Assembly (NCBI RefSeq): GCF_000242455.2
Contig: NC_019892.1
Location: 4,340,001-4,404,000 of the forward strand
Reading direction: 5' to 3'
Length of the DNA: 64,000 bases
From: Singulisphaera acidiphila DSM 18658
Lineage (GTDB): Bacteria; Planctomycetota; Planctomycetia; Isosphaerales; Isosphaeraceae
Shown: positions 41,867 through 49,258 of the stretch, piece after piece
How the letters are laid out: each line of letters opens with the position of its first letter
Position numbering within the stretch: position 1 is the first letter of the stretch
Position numbers and translations under genes: made by a program
Notes under the pieces: generated by a model
What the model was told of the DNA's origin: nothing
The model's input: the letters and a program-made list of their open reading frames with translations, nothing else
Databases searched by the model: none

Positions 41867-42487
41867 CTACAAAAATCCCAGGTCGCAAATTAGCACACGA
41901 TGATCCGAATGCCTTGTTTTCTCCACGACGACCTTCAGCACGCGGAGCGACCTTGATGCCCAGACCTGGTCGATCCGAAGAAAGGGGAAGTCGTTGATGA
42001 TCGTGTTCCCCCACCCACGACCGGCCTCACCGAAGGTGTCTTGAAGGCGCGGCGAGAATGAACGGAACGCCGCGTCCCGTTGCGGGGCGTTGAGGTCTCC
42101 TCCCAGGATGATGGGGATGGTTGCGGGGACCGCCTCGAGACGGCGGAGTCAACGAGCGCAGCAGGCTCCACGGTTCCTCCGCCAACCCGAGGAGGAAAAG
42201 GCACCACGCCACGGCCATGACCGCGAAGTTGCGACGCCCCTGAAGAAAACCTCCCAACGCGGCAAAGGTGAAGCCGGGGAAGAGCCAGGCCCACACCGGG
42301 AAGACCGTGATCGCCGCACACGCGTCGGGCTGAATGACATAGATCAACACCAGAGCAAACCACAACAAGGCCGACAGCCCCAGCGCCGTCACGCCCACCG
42401 CACCGCGCCAGTCCCGTGATCTCTCCGGTCGTTCGCTTTTAACGGGAGATTCCGGTGGGATCAACCGTCCCGCTCCAGATGGCCCAT
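41867..42487 (-). pseudogene. Degraded membrane-anchored endonuclease/exonuclease/phosphatase-family gene
   Basis: The 5' part (frame ending at 42027) encodes three membrane helices (TALGLSALLWFALVLIYVI; FPVWAWLFPGFTFAALGGF; AVMAVAWCLFLLGLAEE). In another frame, from about 42135 to the TAG at 41867-41869, the DNA encodes IPIILGGDLNAPQRD, INDFPFLRIDQVWAS and TRHSDHRVLICDL, which are the C-terminal catalytic motifs (GDxN, DQVW, SDHR) of the EEP fold. The central ~150 residues of the domain are missing at the junction near 42131-42136. A good ATG with AAAGGAG (42487) is also out of frame with the helices. At least one deletion and one or two frameshifts make this a pseudogene. Confidence 0.8.
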
Positions 42488-42796
42488 CGCGTGTCGCTCC
42501 TTTCTCACCGATTCCGATTCAAAGGTTTGAGGCGACCCGGCCGATTGCGGCGTCGGGTCCTTGATCTGGCAAGCGACCAGGGATGAGGTCGCTTTTCTTA
42601 TCGTTGCACTTCCCGTGTCACCGCACTACTTCCGTGGCCGGCGAACTTGCTTCAACGATCCATTTCGACCAACTCCTCATGATTTCGTCCTTGAATATTT
42701 CATACAAATCACATCGTTATTCAAGAGGTATTGCGTCGGGCAAAACACCGGGTTAAGGTCTCGTCCTTCCCCAAGTTCATGTCAAGGAGGATCTGC
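42488..42796. other. Gap of 309 bases upstream of the first O-methyltransferase
   Basis: This divergent promoter region lies between the pseudogene and the methyltransferase. AT-rich sequence around 42655-42730 (ttgaatatttcatacaaatc) is the likely promoter area. No short gene or repeat is recognised. Confidence 0.35.
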
Positions 42797-43819
42797 ATGG
42801 TTCAGGCGACGCTCTCCCCTTCCGGGCAGTTATTCCAGATTATCAATGGCTTCTGGACTTCGCGGGCGGTCTACGTTGCCGCAAAGCTCGGGCTTGCCGA
42901 TCTCGTCCAGGAGGGGCCAAAGACGGCCGACGAATTGGCCACGGTAACAGACACGCACGCACCTTCGCTTTATCGTGTGCTCCGGGCGCTGGCGAGCGTC
43001 GGAATTTTCGTCGAGGATGAGCACGGGCGATTCGCGTCGACCCCCTTGGGGGATATCCTCCGATCGGGCGTTCCCGGCTCGCTCCGGTCGAGTGCGATCT
43101 CGGAGTTGGGTGAAGACCATTACGACGCCTGGCGCGACGTTCTTCAAAGCGTAAAAACGGGAGAAATCGCCTTCGACCACCACTTCGGGATGCCCGTCTG
43201 GCAGTATTATGCTCAGAACCCCGAGGTTGCCAAGGTCTTCAACGAGTCCATGTCCGGGCTCACCCGGTCAATCGAGGACGCGGTGGTCCGCTCCTGCGAC
43301 TTCTCAAACGACCGCACCGTGGTAGACGTGGGAGGAGGGCACGGCACCTTCCTGGCCGCGATCCTCAAGGCGAACCCGACGGCGAAGGGGGTACTCTTCG
43401 ATGTGCCTCGGGTGGTCGAGGCGGGCCAAAACGGGCTCCGCGCGGAGGGGCTGGACGGAAGGATCGAAGCCGTCGGCGGTGACTTCTTCAAAGCGGTCCC
43501 GACCGGCGGGGACATTTACACACTCAAGTGGATCATCCACGACTGGGACGACGCCCAGAGTGTCGCGATCCTCAAAAATTGCCATCGCGCGATGGCTCGA
43601 GGGGGCCGGCTCCTGCTGGTCGAAGCGGTCATCCCGCCGCGAAACGAGCCATCGTTTGGCAAATTCATGGATTTGAACATGCTCGTTATGACCGGAGGAC
43701 GAGAACGGACCGCAGAGGAGTTCCGCGTCCTCCTAGCGGCGGCCGGCTTCCGGCTCGCGCGGGTCATCGCAACCCCCTCGCCAGTCAGCGTGATTGAAGC
43801 CCTACGCGAAGACGATTGA
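42797..43819 (+). CDS. SAM-dependent O-methyltransferase (HIOMT/ASMT-type), paralog 1
   Basis: A 340-aa enzyme. AAGGAGG lies six bases before ATG 42797. The N-terminal dimerisation winged helix (FQIINGFWTSRAVYVAAKLGLADL; SLYRVLRALASVGIF) is followed by the Rossmann SAM domain with motif I VVDVGGGHGTFLAAIL, an acidic strand-2 residue in GVLFDVPRV, GGDFFKAVPTGGDIYTLKWIIHDWDD (His and Asp of the catalytic His/Asp pair lie in WIIHDWDD) and LLLVEAVIPP. The acceptor is unknown. It is ~45% identical by eye to the enzyme at 51470 and probably methylates a hydroxylated aromatic or polyketide-like molecule. Confidence 0.88.
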   Translation: MVQATLSPSGQLFQIINGFWTSRAVYVAAKLGLADLVQEGPKTADELATVTDTHAPSLYRVLRALASVGIFVEDEHGRFASTPLGDILRSGVPGSLRSSAISELGEDHYDAWRDVLQSVKTGEIAFDHHFGMPVWQYYAQNPEVAKVFNESMSGLTRSIEDAVVRSCDFSNDRTVVDVGGGHGTFLAAILKANPTAKGVLFDVPRVVEAGQNGLRAEGLDGRIEAVGGDFFKAVPTGGDIYTLKWIIHDWDDAQSVAILKNCHRAMARGGRLLLVEAVIPPRNEPSFGKFMDLNMLVMTGGRERTAEEFRVLLAAAGFRLARVIATPSPVSVIEALREDD

Positions 43820-43930
43820 TCCCGCCTTGCCTCCGAGCTGTTCCCTTCCCTTCACGACGCGACGCGGGCCCATCCCACAGACTGCTCAACCGGGTGGGCC
43901 CGCACAATTTCGACTGTTGGGCACACCATT

Positions 43931-43947
43931 CGCACCATGCTGGTGCG
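43931..43947 (+). terminator. Hairpin between methyltransferase and hydrolase genes
   Basis: A 7-bp perfect stem CGCACCA (43931-43937) / TGGTGCG (43941-43947) with a TGC loop, followed by GGAATTTCGTTTC, weakly U-rich in RNA. It lies 111 bases past the methyltransferase stop and 57 before the hydrolase start, so it may act as a terminator or attenuator. Confidence 0.45.
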
Positions 43948-44003
43948 GGAATTTCGTTTCATGGGACGCTCGATCGGGACTGAAGGCAAAGGCTTCCAGA
44001 AAC

Positions 44004-44852
44004 ATGATGGCAACTCATACCGAACCGAGTGTGCCCGACTTGATTCCTCCCACCCTGCCGAAGTGGGCTGAGCAATATATCGACGTGAACGGGATGCGGA
44101 CTCGGTTTTTCCAGTCTGGGCAAGGGCCCCCGCTGCTGCTGATCCCGAGTGCCTTCCTTCGAGCTCCCAGTTATCGCGGAACGATCGAAGGCCTCGCCGC
44201 GCATTTTCAGGTGACCGCAGCCGAGATGCCCGGCTCGGGACATTCGCAACGCTTGAAGCAACCCTGGGGTTTCGCCGAGGGGGCCGATTGGGCAGCCGGA
44301 TTGCTCGATGCCTTGAATCTGGATCGAGCGCTCGTGGTCGGTCATTCGGACACGGGGGGCGTGGCCGCCCTGATGGGCGTGCGTCATCCCGACAGGCTCG
44401 ACGGCCTGGTCATGGTCGATAGCGTGGGCGGGTTCCCTGGAGCCACCTGGTGGAGTCTCTTGAAGAGTCGCCTTCACGATGGGATGACCGAAGAATCTCG
44501 GCTCAACCTACCGTTGACTCCTCATATGATTGCCAACCTTCTGCGGCATCCGCGCAACTGCCTCTACCACGCGTTTCGGCTCGCGGCCGATACCGAACCT
44601 CTCGAAGTTGCCTCGCGAATCACCGCGCCGACGTTGCTCGCCTGGGGCCGCCGCGACCACACGTTCCCTCCCCACTGCGCGGAGCGGTTCCAAGCCACAA
44701 TCCCCGACTGCCGGATCATCTGGTCCAACGCCAGCCACGACTGGCTCATTCTTCACCCGCGCGAGTTCGCGGACGCCGTGGCCTCGTTCGCGCGAGAGTT
44801 GGGGTTGATACCTCCGGAGATACCTGCGAATAACTTATCCGCCTTGACGTGA
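44004..44852 (+). CDS. Alpha/beta hydrolase with extended nucleophile elbow
   Basis: A 282-aa cytoplasmic enzyme. The longer upstream frame is not coding; ATG 44004 (or 44007) is chosen. Alpha/beta hydrolase landmarks are PPLLLIPSAFLRAPSYRGTI (oxyanion-hole region), ALVVGHSDTGGVAALMGVRHP (elbow), LLAWGRRDHTFPP (acid Asp) and NASHDWLILHP (catalytic His). The elbow reads G-H-S-D-T-G, one residue longer than canonical GxSxG. Members in this group include dehalogenase- and lactonase-like enzymes; no substrate can be fixed. It follows the O-methyltransferase on the same strand. Confidence 0.85.
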   Translation: MMATHTEPSVPDLIPPTLPKWAEQYIDVNGMRTRFFQSGQGPPLLLIPSAFLRAPSYRGTIEGLAAHFQVTAAEMPGSGHSQRLKQPWGFAEGADWAAGLLDALNLDRALVVGHSDTGGVAALMGVRHPDRLDGLVMVDSVGGFPGATWWSLLKSRLHDGMTEESRLNLPLTPHMIANLLRHPRNCLYHAFRLAADTEPLEVASRITAPTLLAWGRRDHTFPPHCAERFQATIPDCRIIWSNASHDWLILHPREFADAVASFARELGLIPPEIPANNLSALT

Positions 44853-44917
44853 CGATGGGGGACCATCGCACACCCCGGCAGCCGAAACCACACGCTTAAT
44901 AAAAGCAAGACTTCTCA

Positions 44918-45097
44918 ATGACAACAGCAAGCCTCTGCGAACGTTGTGGCTGGATGCGTGTAATTACCTCGGGTAAAGGATCCAGATTCTTGCTCTGCGA
45001 ACGTGCGCAAGCCGATGCTCGATTCACGAAATACCCCCGCCAGCCGGTCTCGCAATGCCTGGGATACGTCGAGCGGAATGCCCCCAAGCAAGGGTGA
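44918..45097 (+). CDS. 59-aa Cys-rich mini-protein
   Basis: A short reading frame, ATG 44918 to TGA 45095-45097, decoding MTTASLCERCGWMRVIT at its start. Cysteines at residues 7, 10, 27 and 47 give a CxxC pair plus two more Cys spaced like a small zinc knuckle (CERC ... FLLCER ... QCLGY). The middle GKGSRFLLCER and KYPRQPVSQC resembles short planctomycete proteins I have seen annotated as hypothetical. No strong ribosome binding site. The periodic Cys pattern and basic, Gly/Arg-rich spacing are much better than random frames here. Confidence 0.6.
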   Translation: MTTASLCERCGWMRVITSGKGSRFLLCERAQADARFTKYPRQPVSQCLGYVERNAPKQG

Positions 45098-45617
45098 TCG
45101 CCAGGAGCCATCGCACCTCGCTCAGTTCCGCGGCCACTCGTAATCCTGGAGTTCACGGATCAAAAAAAGAAACCGCGCGGGATTGCGAAATCCACGGCAG
45201 TTCGGCCCGGAAAGGCCACCGCGTGCGTCTTCGCCAAGATGTCGCTCCCCTCGAGCGGGGCCGACAAAGTGTCACCCGAGAGCGGCATCCGGGATGGCTC
45301 ATCCACCGCACTCCCCTCCCGCCTCACATGGCTCGCCCCTTCTCGCAATCTCTTAGCTGCGTAAAGGATAAGGCGGTTTACCCAAAAGATCCCACCCGGC
45401 TCCGAGCACGCGGCGCGCGCCTTGCGACTGGAGACTTGAGCCCAAAGATCAATCGTTCAGGAGAGGAAGCGTTCCGGATCGATCGCGGAGACATGCAACA
45501 GGAGACAAACGCGTAACCATCTCTTTGAGAACTTGGTCTTCCGTCCCGGTTGCACCTGGTTTGATCCTCTTCCCCTGAGCGGAGAGCGCCGAAGAGAGAA
45601 GAGAAAGGAACGACAAC
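45098..45617. other. Gap of ~520 bases, little recognised
   Basis: No credible gene on either strand. A small hairpin CCCC-TCGAGC-GGGG lies at 45247-45260. The last ~80 bases carry the GAAAGGA ribosome binding site of the DJ-1/PfpI gene. Its length suggests a regulated promoter region or a decayed gene. Confidence 0.35.
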
Positions 45618-46340
45618 ATGATCCGGCTACTGATGGTCGTGACTGGGGTCGATCACCTGACGTTGGTCGATGGGACGATCCGGAAGACCGGGTTCTGGGC
45701 CGAGGAGATCGTCGTCCCTCACGAGTTGTTCAGTACGGCCGGGCTGGTCGTGGAGATTGCCACGCCGGGGGGTGTCCCGGCTCCTTTGGACCAGGGAAGC
45801 CTGGCCCCTGAGAAGAACTCGGGGGGGGCCAAGGTCATCAAGCAGTTCACGGAGTACCTCGCCTCCCTTGAGGACTTGCGGCACCCACTCATCTTGGAAA
45901 GACTCTCCAAAGCTCAGATCGATTCCTACGACGCGATTTATCTGCCGGGGGGTCATGGCCCCATGCAGGACCTGGCCCACTCTCCGGAGCTCGGGGAAAT
46001 CCTCAATCGCATGCAGGATGACCGGAAGCTCATCTCCGCCGTCTGTCACGGCCCGGCGGGACTGCTGCCGGCCATCCGTGCGGACGGGACTTGGACATTT
46101 CAGGATTATCGGCTCACAGCGTTCACCAACAAGGAAGAGAACGAGGTTGGGCTGGCGGACAAGATGCCGTTCCTGCTCGAGACCCAGCTCCGCGATCACG
46201 GCGCCAACTTCCAGTCCGGGAAATCCTGGATGCCGTATGTGATCACGGACCGCAACCTCGTGACCGGGCAAAACCCCGCCTCCTCCTTTGGAGTCGCGGA
46301 GGCCGCGATCGCTCGGCTGAGCGTCCAGGTCGCGAATTAA
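45618..46340 (+). CDS. DJ-1/PfpI-family protein (type 1 glutamine amidotransferase-like)
   Basis: A 240-aa cytoplasmic protein with GAAAGGA upstream. The DJ-1/PfpI fold is shown by FSTAGLVVEIATPGG, YDAIYLPGGHGPMQDL (with the family Glu/His region) and the nucleophile elbow LISAVCHGPAGLL, Cys at ~residue 139. The C-terminal part (FLLETQLRDHGANF, NLVTGQNPASSFGVAEAAI) matches the HchA/YhbO-type chaperone-glyoxalase branch. Such proteins detoxify methylglyoxal or repair glycated proteins; general stress induction is common. It sits in the stress-like neighbourhood. Confidence 0.9.
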   Translation: MIRLLMVVTGVDHLTLVDGTIRKTGFWAEEIVVPHELFSTAGLVVEIATPGGVPAPLDQGSLAPEKNSGGAKVIKQFTEYLASLEDLRHPLILERLSKAQIDSYDAIYLPGGHGPMQDLAHSPELGEILNRMQDDRKLISAVCHGPAGLLPAIRADGTWTFQDYRLTAFTNKEENEVGLADKMPFLLETQLRDHGANFQSGKSWMPYVITDRNLVTGQNPASSFGVAEAAIARLSVQVAN

Positions 46341-46483
46341 ACAAACAAAAGAGTGCATGACCGGTCCCGCGGCCGGCCCAACGGCGGAGCGGTTCGGATC
46401 CAAAGCCCCAATGGGGGCCATTTCCCGGTCAAAACCGGGACGCCGAGCCTTCCACCCAGGGCCATTTTTCGGGGGACACAATC

Positions 46484-46888
46484 ATGGTGGATTTGCGCGG
46501 ACTCGAAGAGCGGCTCGTCCGCAATGGCCGAGTGGATGGCCAGGAGATCGAGGTGCTTCGCAACACCTTGGCAGCCGACGGCAAGCTCGACCTCAGAGAG
46601 GCCGATTTTCTGGTTGAGCTGCACAAGCGAGTGCAACAGCGCACGCATGCCTTCGAGCAGTTTTTCTACAGCACAATCAAGAAATACATCCTGATGGATG
46701 GCCGGATCGGGCCTGAGAAGACGGAATGGCTCCGGCGATTGGTGCTCCAGGACGACAAGATCGAAGATGAGGAACGCGAGTTCCTCCGGCAACTCAAGGG
46801 GGAAGCCGCAGAGGTCAGCCTCGAATTCGAAGCGCTGTTCGGAGAATGCATGAAGTATCCGCCAGAACAGCGTACCTCGGGTGGCTGA
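46484..46888 (+). CDS. TerB-like helical protein
   Basis: A 134-aa all-helical protein, GGGGGA seven bases before the ATG. It is built of paired helices with acidic loops: LVRNGRVDGQEIEVLRNTLAADGKLDLREADFLVEL in the first half and KKYILMDGRIGPEKTEWLRRLVLQDDKIEDEEREFL in the second (the D-G-x-I/L-x-x-x-E loops recur four times). This is the TerB/DUF533-type arrangement linked to tellurite resistance and stress. Family placement is by pattern only. It is followed by an imperfect long hairpin (46926-46937 / 46977-46988). Confidence 0.65.
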   Translation: MVDLRGLEERLVRNGRVDGQEIEVLRNTLAADGKLDLREADFLVELHKRVQQRTHAFEQFFYSTIKKYILMDGRIGPEKTEWLRRLVLQDDKIEDEEREFLRQLKGEAAEVSLEFEALFGECMKYPPEQRTSGG

Positions 46889-46925
46889 CCGCCTCGGCTT
46901 GACCGAATTTCCCAATTGCAAGTCA

Positions 46926-46988
46926 TGAAAGAGCGACCGATCGGGGCCGACCACACAAACTTTGTGCTTCGATTACGTCGTTCTTTCA
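46926..46988 (+). terminator. Long imperfect hairpin after the TerB-like gene
   Basis: TGAAAGAGCGAC (46926-46937) and GTCGTTCTTTCA (46977-46988) pair with one mismatch; CACAAACTTTGTG inside forms a small inner hairpin. A second 8-bp hairpin GTCACCCC (47025-47032) / GGGGTGAC (47045-47052) follows. Together they fill the 313-base gap before yfdX, which otherwise holds only promoter sequence. Confidence 0.5.
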
Positions 46989-47201
46989 CGACTAAAAATT
47001 GCTGACATGCAGATTTTACTGACCGTCACCCCGGACTGGCTTGAGGGGTGACAATCGGCGGGCGCAACGCGGCGGTAAATCGCTCGCATCCCATAAGTGT
47101 TCCACGCGACCGCCTTGGATCCAGAGCCGTCGTGGACAACCAAAGCAAAGGTCTCTCGCACCACGGGTTTGCAACCGATTGAGGGTTGAGGAGACAAGAT
47201 C

Positions 47202-48257
47202 ATGCGAAACCGTTATCAGGGGTCGACGTCGTCGTGGCGGCTTCTCGCCGCGGGCTTGATGGCCTTCCTATTCATTGCTGTGCCGACGTGGGGACAACAG
47301 ACGTCCTCCACCGTCAAGGAGGATGACAAGGCCACCGACAAAGCCACCGACAAGACCAATGGCAAGGAGACGAACAACCATCGGGTTGTCCGGACCTTCG
47401 GCTCCGAGAAGGGGTATCACACCGAACTGTCGAACGAGAGCACAGATCGACTGGCCCAGGAGGACCAACGGCAGCTCTCGCTGCTGATGATTGATGTCTT
47501 CGAGCATGTCGAGAAGGCGCGACTCGCGCTTGATGCCGACGACCCCAAAGAGGCGCTCAAGGAAGTGAGTAAGTGCCGAGAGGGCACCCTGGCGATCCGC
47601 AAGATGCTGCCCAAGACGACCATCCATACGAAGACCGTCGCCCCCGACGGCAAACCGATCTTCGAGGATGAACTCGTGATCCAGGACGACACCATCCCCT
47701 TATACGCGGGGATTCTGCACTCCGAGACGTTGGCCCCGATCGTGGAGGCCCGACGCAACGCGTTTACGATCGCCGGCCTCCAGGTCGTCGAGTCCCAACG
47801 GGTGATCACGGAGGCAGTCGCCAAACTCGACCAGATCGACGCCCAGCTCGCAAAGGCGACCAAGGCTCTGACGGAGAGCAAGTCCGACGTCGCCACCAAG
47901 GCCCTGGCGATGGCCCTGGTCCGTGGCCTCGATTTCCGCTCGGTCAAGGAGGATTCGGAACTCGCTTCCGCCCGGGACGCAATCTGGTTTGCGAAGCGGT
48001 CCCTGGAAGAGGACAACCCCGCGCAGGCCATGGCCAATATGAGCATCGCCCACCAGCGGTTAATGGCCTACCGCGAAGTGCTCCCGAAAGACCATCGCAA
48101 GGATGTGGATGAGATGCTTCGCGAGGTCGAGCAAATGGAGAATCAACTCCGCCAGGAGAAGGCTACCCCCACCAACCATACCGATCGGATCCGCCAAAGC
48201 CAAATGGTGACGCACTGGTGGGACAAGGTCAACACATGGTTCCATCGGCATCTCTAA
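47202..48257 (+). CDS. yfdX: YfdX-family stress protein, exported
   Basis: A 351-aa protein. GAGGAGA precedes the ATG, and a signal peptide ends near VPTWGQQ. After a Lys/Thr/Asp-rich low-complexity linker (~40 residues), the YfdX domain covers about 95-300. Landmarks are LLMIDVFEHVEKARLALDADDPKEAL, ELVIQDDTIPLYAGI, VVESQRVITEAVAKLDQIDAQLAKA and SARDAIWFAKRSLEEDNPAQAMANM. YfdX occurs in enterobacterial acid/heat-resistance loci, often with HdeD; its biochemical activity is unresolved. The domain order and HdeD neighbour here match that context. The C-terminal tail (~50 residues) is charged. Confidence 0.85.
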   Translation: MRNRYQGSTSSWRLLAAGLMAFLFIAVPTWGQQTSSTVKEDDKATDKATDKTNGKETNNHRVVRTFGSEKGYHTELSNESTDRLAQEDQRQLSLLMIDVFEHVEKARLALDADDPKEALKEVSKCREGTLAIRKMLPKTTIHTKTVAPDGKPIFEDELVIQDDTIPLYAGILHSETLAPIVEARRNAFTIAGLQVVESQRVITEAVAKLDQIDAQLAKATKALTESKSDVATKALAMALVRGLDFRSVKEDSELASARDAIWFAKRSLEEDNPAQAMANMSIAHQRLMAYREVLPKDHRKDVDEMLREVEQMENQLRQEKATPTNHTDRIRQSQMVTHWWDKVNTWFHRHL

Positions 48258-48280
48258 TCGTTGCCCCCCCCAAAAACCAC

Positions 48281-48293
48281 GGGGCCGTGCCCC
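48281..48293 (+). terminator. Short GC hairpin after yfdX
   Basis: GGGGC-CGT-GCCCC, 24 bases past the yfdX stop, after a C7/A5 tract. Short stem without a U tract, so only a weak candidate. Confidence 0.35.
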
Positions 48294-48350
48294 TCGCCAT
48301 CGCGGGGGGCCGCCGGCGCCGACGGCAACTGCGACCGGGTCTTGGAGAAA

Positions 48351-48389
48351 GACCTCCCGAGTGATGATCGTTGGATCGCTCGGGAGGTC
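48351..48389. repeat. Inverted repeat upstream of hdeD
   Basis: GACCTCCCGAG (48351-48361) and CTCGGGAGGTC (48379-48389) are perfect 11-bp complements with a 17-base loop containing TGATGATCGTTGG. It lies ~130 bases before the HdeD gene, so it could be a regulator site or RNA hairpin in the leader. Confidence 0.5.
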
Positions 48390-48517
48390 CTCGCTCATGT
48401 CGCGAGAAGCACCTCGGCCAATCCGGTGGGCCGCCAGTCCATGGGAGCGAATCGACCGAACGAACGCGTGAATCCTGTCTCGACTCAAACTTTCATTCAC
48501 ACAAGAGGAGCAAGAAA

Positions 48518-49129
48518 ATGGTGCCCTTGGCACGGAACTGGTGGGCCCTGGTGTTGCGGGGCGTCGTCGCGGTGCTCTTCGGGGTCGCAGCCTTTGCCTG
48601 GCCCGGGATCACCCTGGCCAGCTTGATCCTCCTCTACGGGGCGTTCGCCCTGGTGGGGGGCCTCTTCGCCGTTGCCGCGGCCCTCGCCGGCCGGCCGCTG
48701 GGGGGGGAGCCTTGGTGGGCCATGCTCATTGACGGCCTGCTCGGCATCGCGGTGGGTATCATCGCGTTTGCCTGGCCCGGGATCACGGCCTTGGCGTTGC
48801 TCTACCTGATCGCATTCTGGGCCATCTTCACGGGCGTTCTCGAGGTGATCGCGGCCTTCCGGCTCCGCCATGAGGTCGAAGGCGAATGGCTGCTCGCGAT
48901 CAGCGGCGTTCTGTCTGTCCTTTTTGGATTGGCCCTGATCGTCAGGCCGGCCACCGGCGCCCTGGCCGTCATCTGGCTGATCGGCGCGTACTCGATCGCC
49001 TACGGCGTGCTGATGATCGCTCTCGGATTCCGCATGCGGAGCTGGTCGCATCTCATGGCTCATGGAATCAACCGCCCCGGGCTCAATCCCAGCGATTCGA
49101 TCACCAAGCGGCCACCGAACTTCGCATAA
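48518..49129 (+). CDS. hdeD: HdeD-family acid-resistance membrane protein
   Basis: A 203-aa protein, GAGGAG seven bases before ATG 48518. Six membrane helices are arranged as three tandem pairs, each starting with a Gly/Ala-rich helix and a repeated FAWPGIT motif (at about residues 26-32 and 86-92). LIVRPATGALAVIWLIGAYSIAYG forms the last pair. This is the HdeD architecture. In E. coli, HdeD contributes to acid tolerance at high cell density. The C-terminal polar tail is ~25 residues. It lies between yfdX and dnaK on the same strand. Confidence 0.9.
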   Translation: MVPLARNWWALVLRGVVAVLFGVAAFAWPGITLASLILLYGAFALVGGLFAVAAALAGRPLGGEPWWAMLIDGLLGIAVGIIAFAWPGITALALLYLIAFWAIFTGVLEVIAAFRLRHEVEGEWLLAISGVLSVLFGLALIVRPATGALAVIWLIGAYSIAYGVLMIALGFRMRSWSHLMAHGINRPGLNPSDSITKRPPNFA

Positions 49130-49258
49130 CCATGACGGCAAAGACTGACAGATCCACTTGTCCCTATTCTTTGGCTCTCGCGGAGCACGTTCCCACAGGT
49201 CGAAACCCGGACTCGGATTCCTGGCGAGACGAGTCGGACACTCGAGAGGAGATTCACC

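Noticed and set aside
42027..42464. Stand-alone membrane protein gene
   Set aside because: The frame carries the first half of an EEP-family gene and loses it at a junction; the second half continues in another frame, so it is called a pseudogene.
45098..45516. Plus-strand frame with 153 codons upstream of the DJ-1/PfpI gene
   Set aside because: Arg/Ser/Pro-rich product, no start signal, no hydrophobic core.
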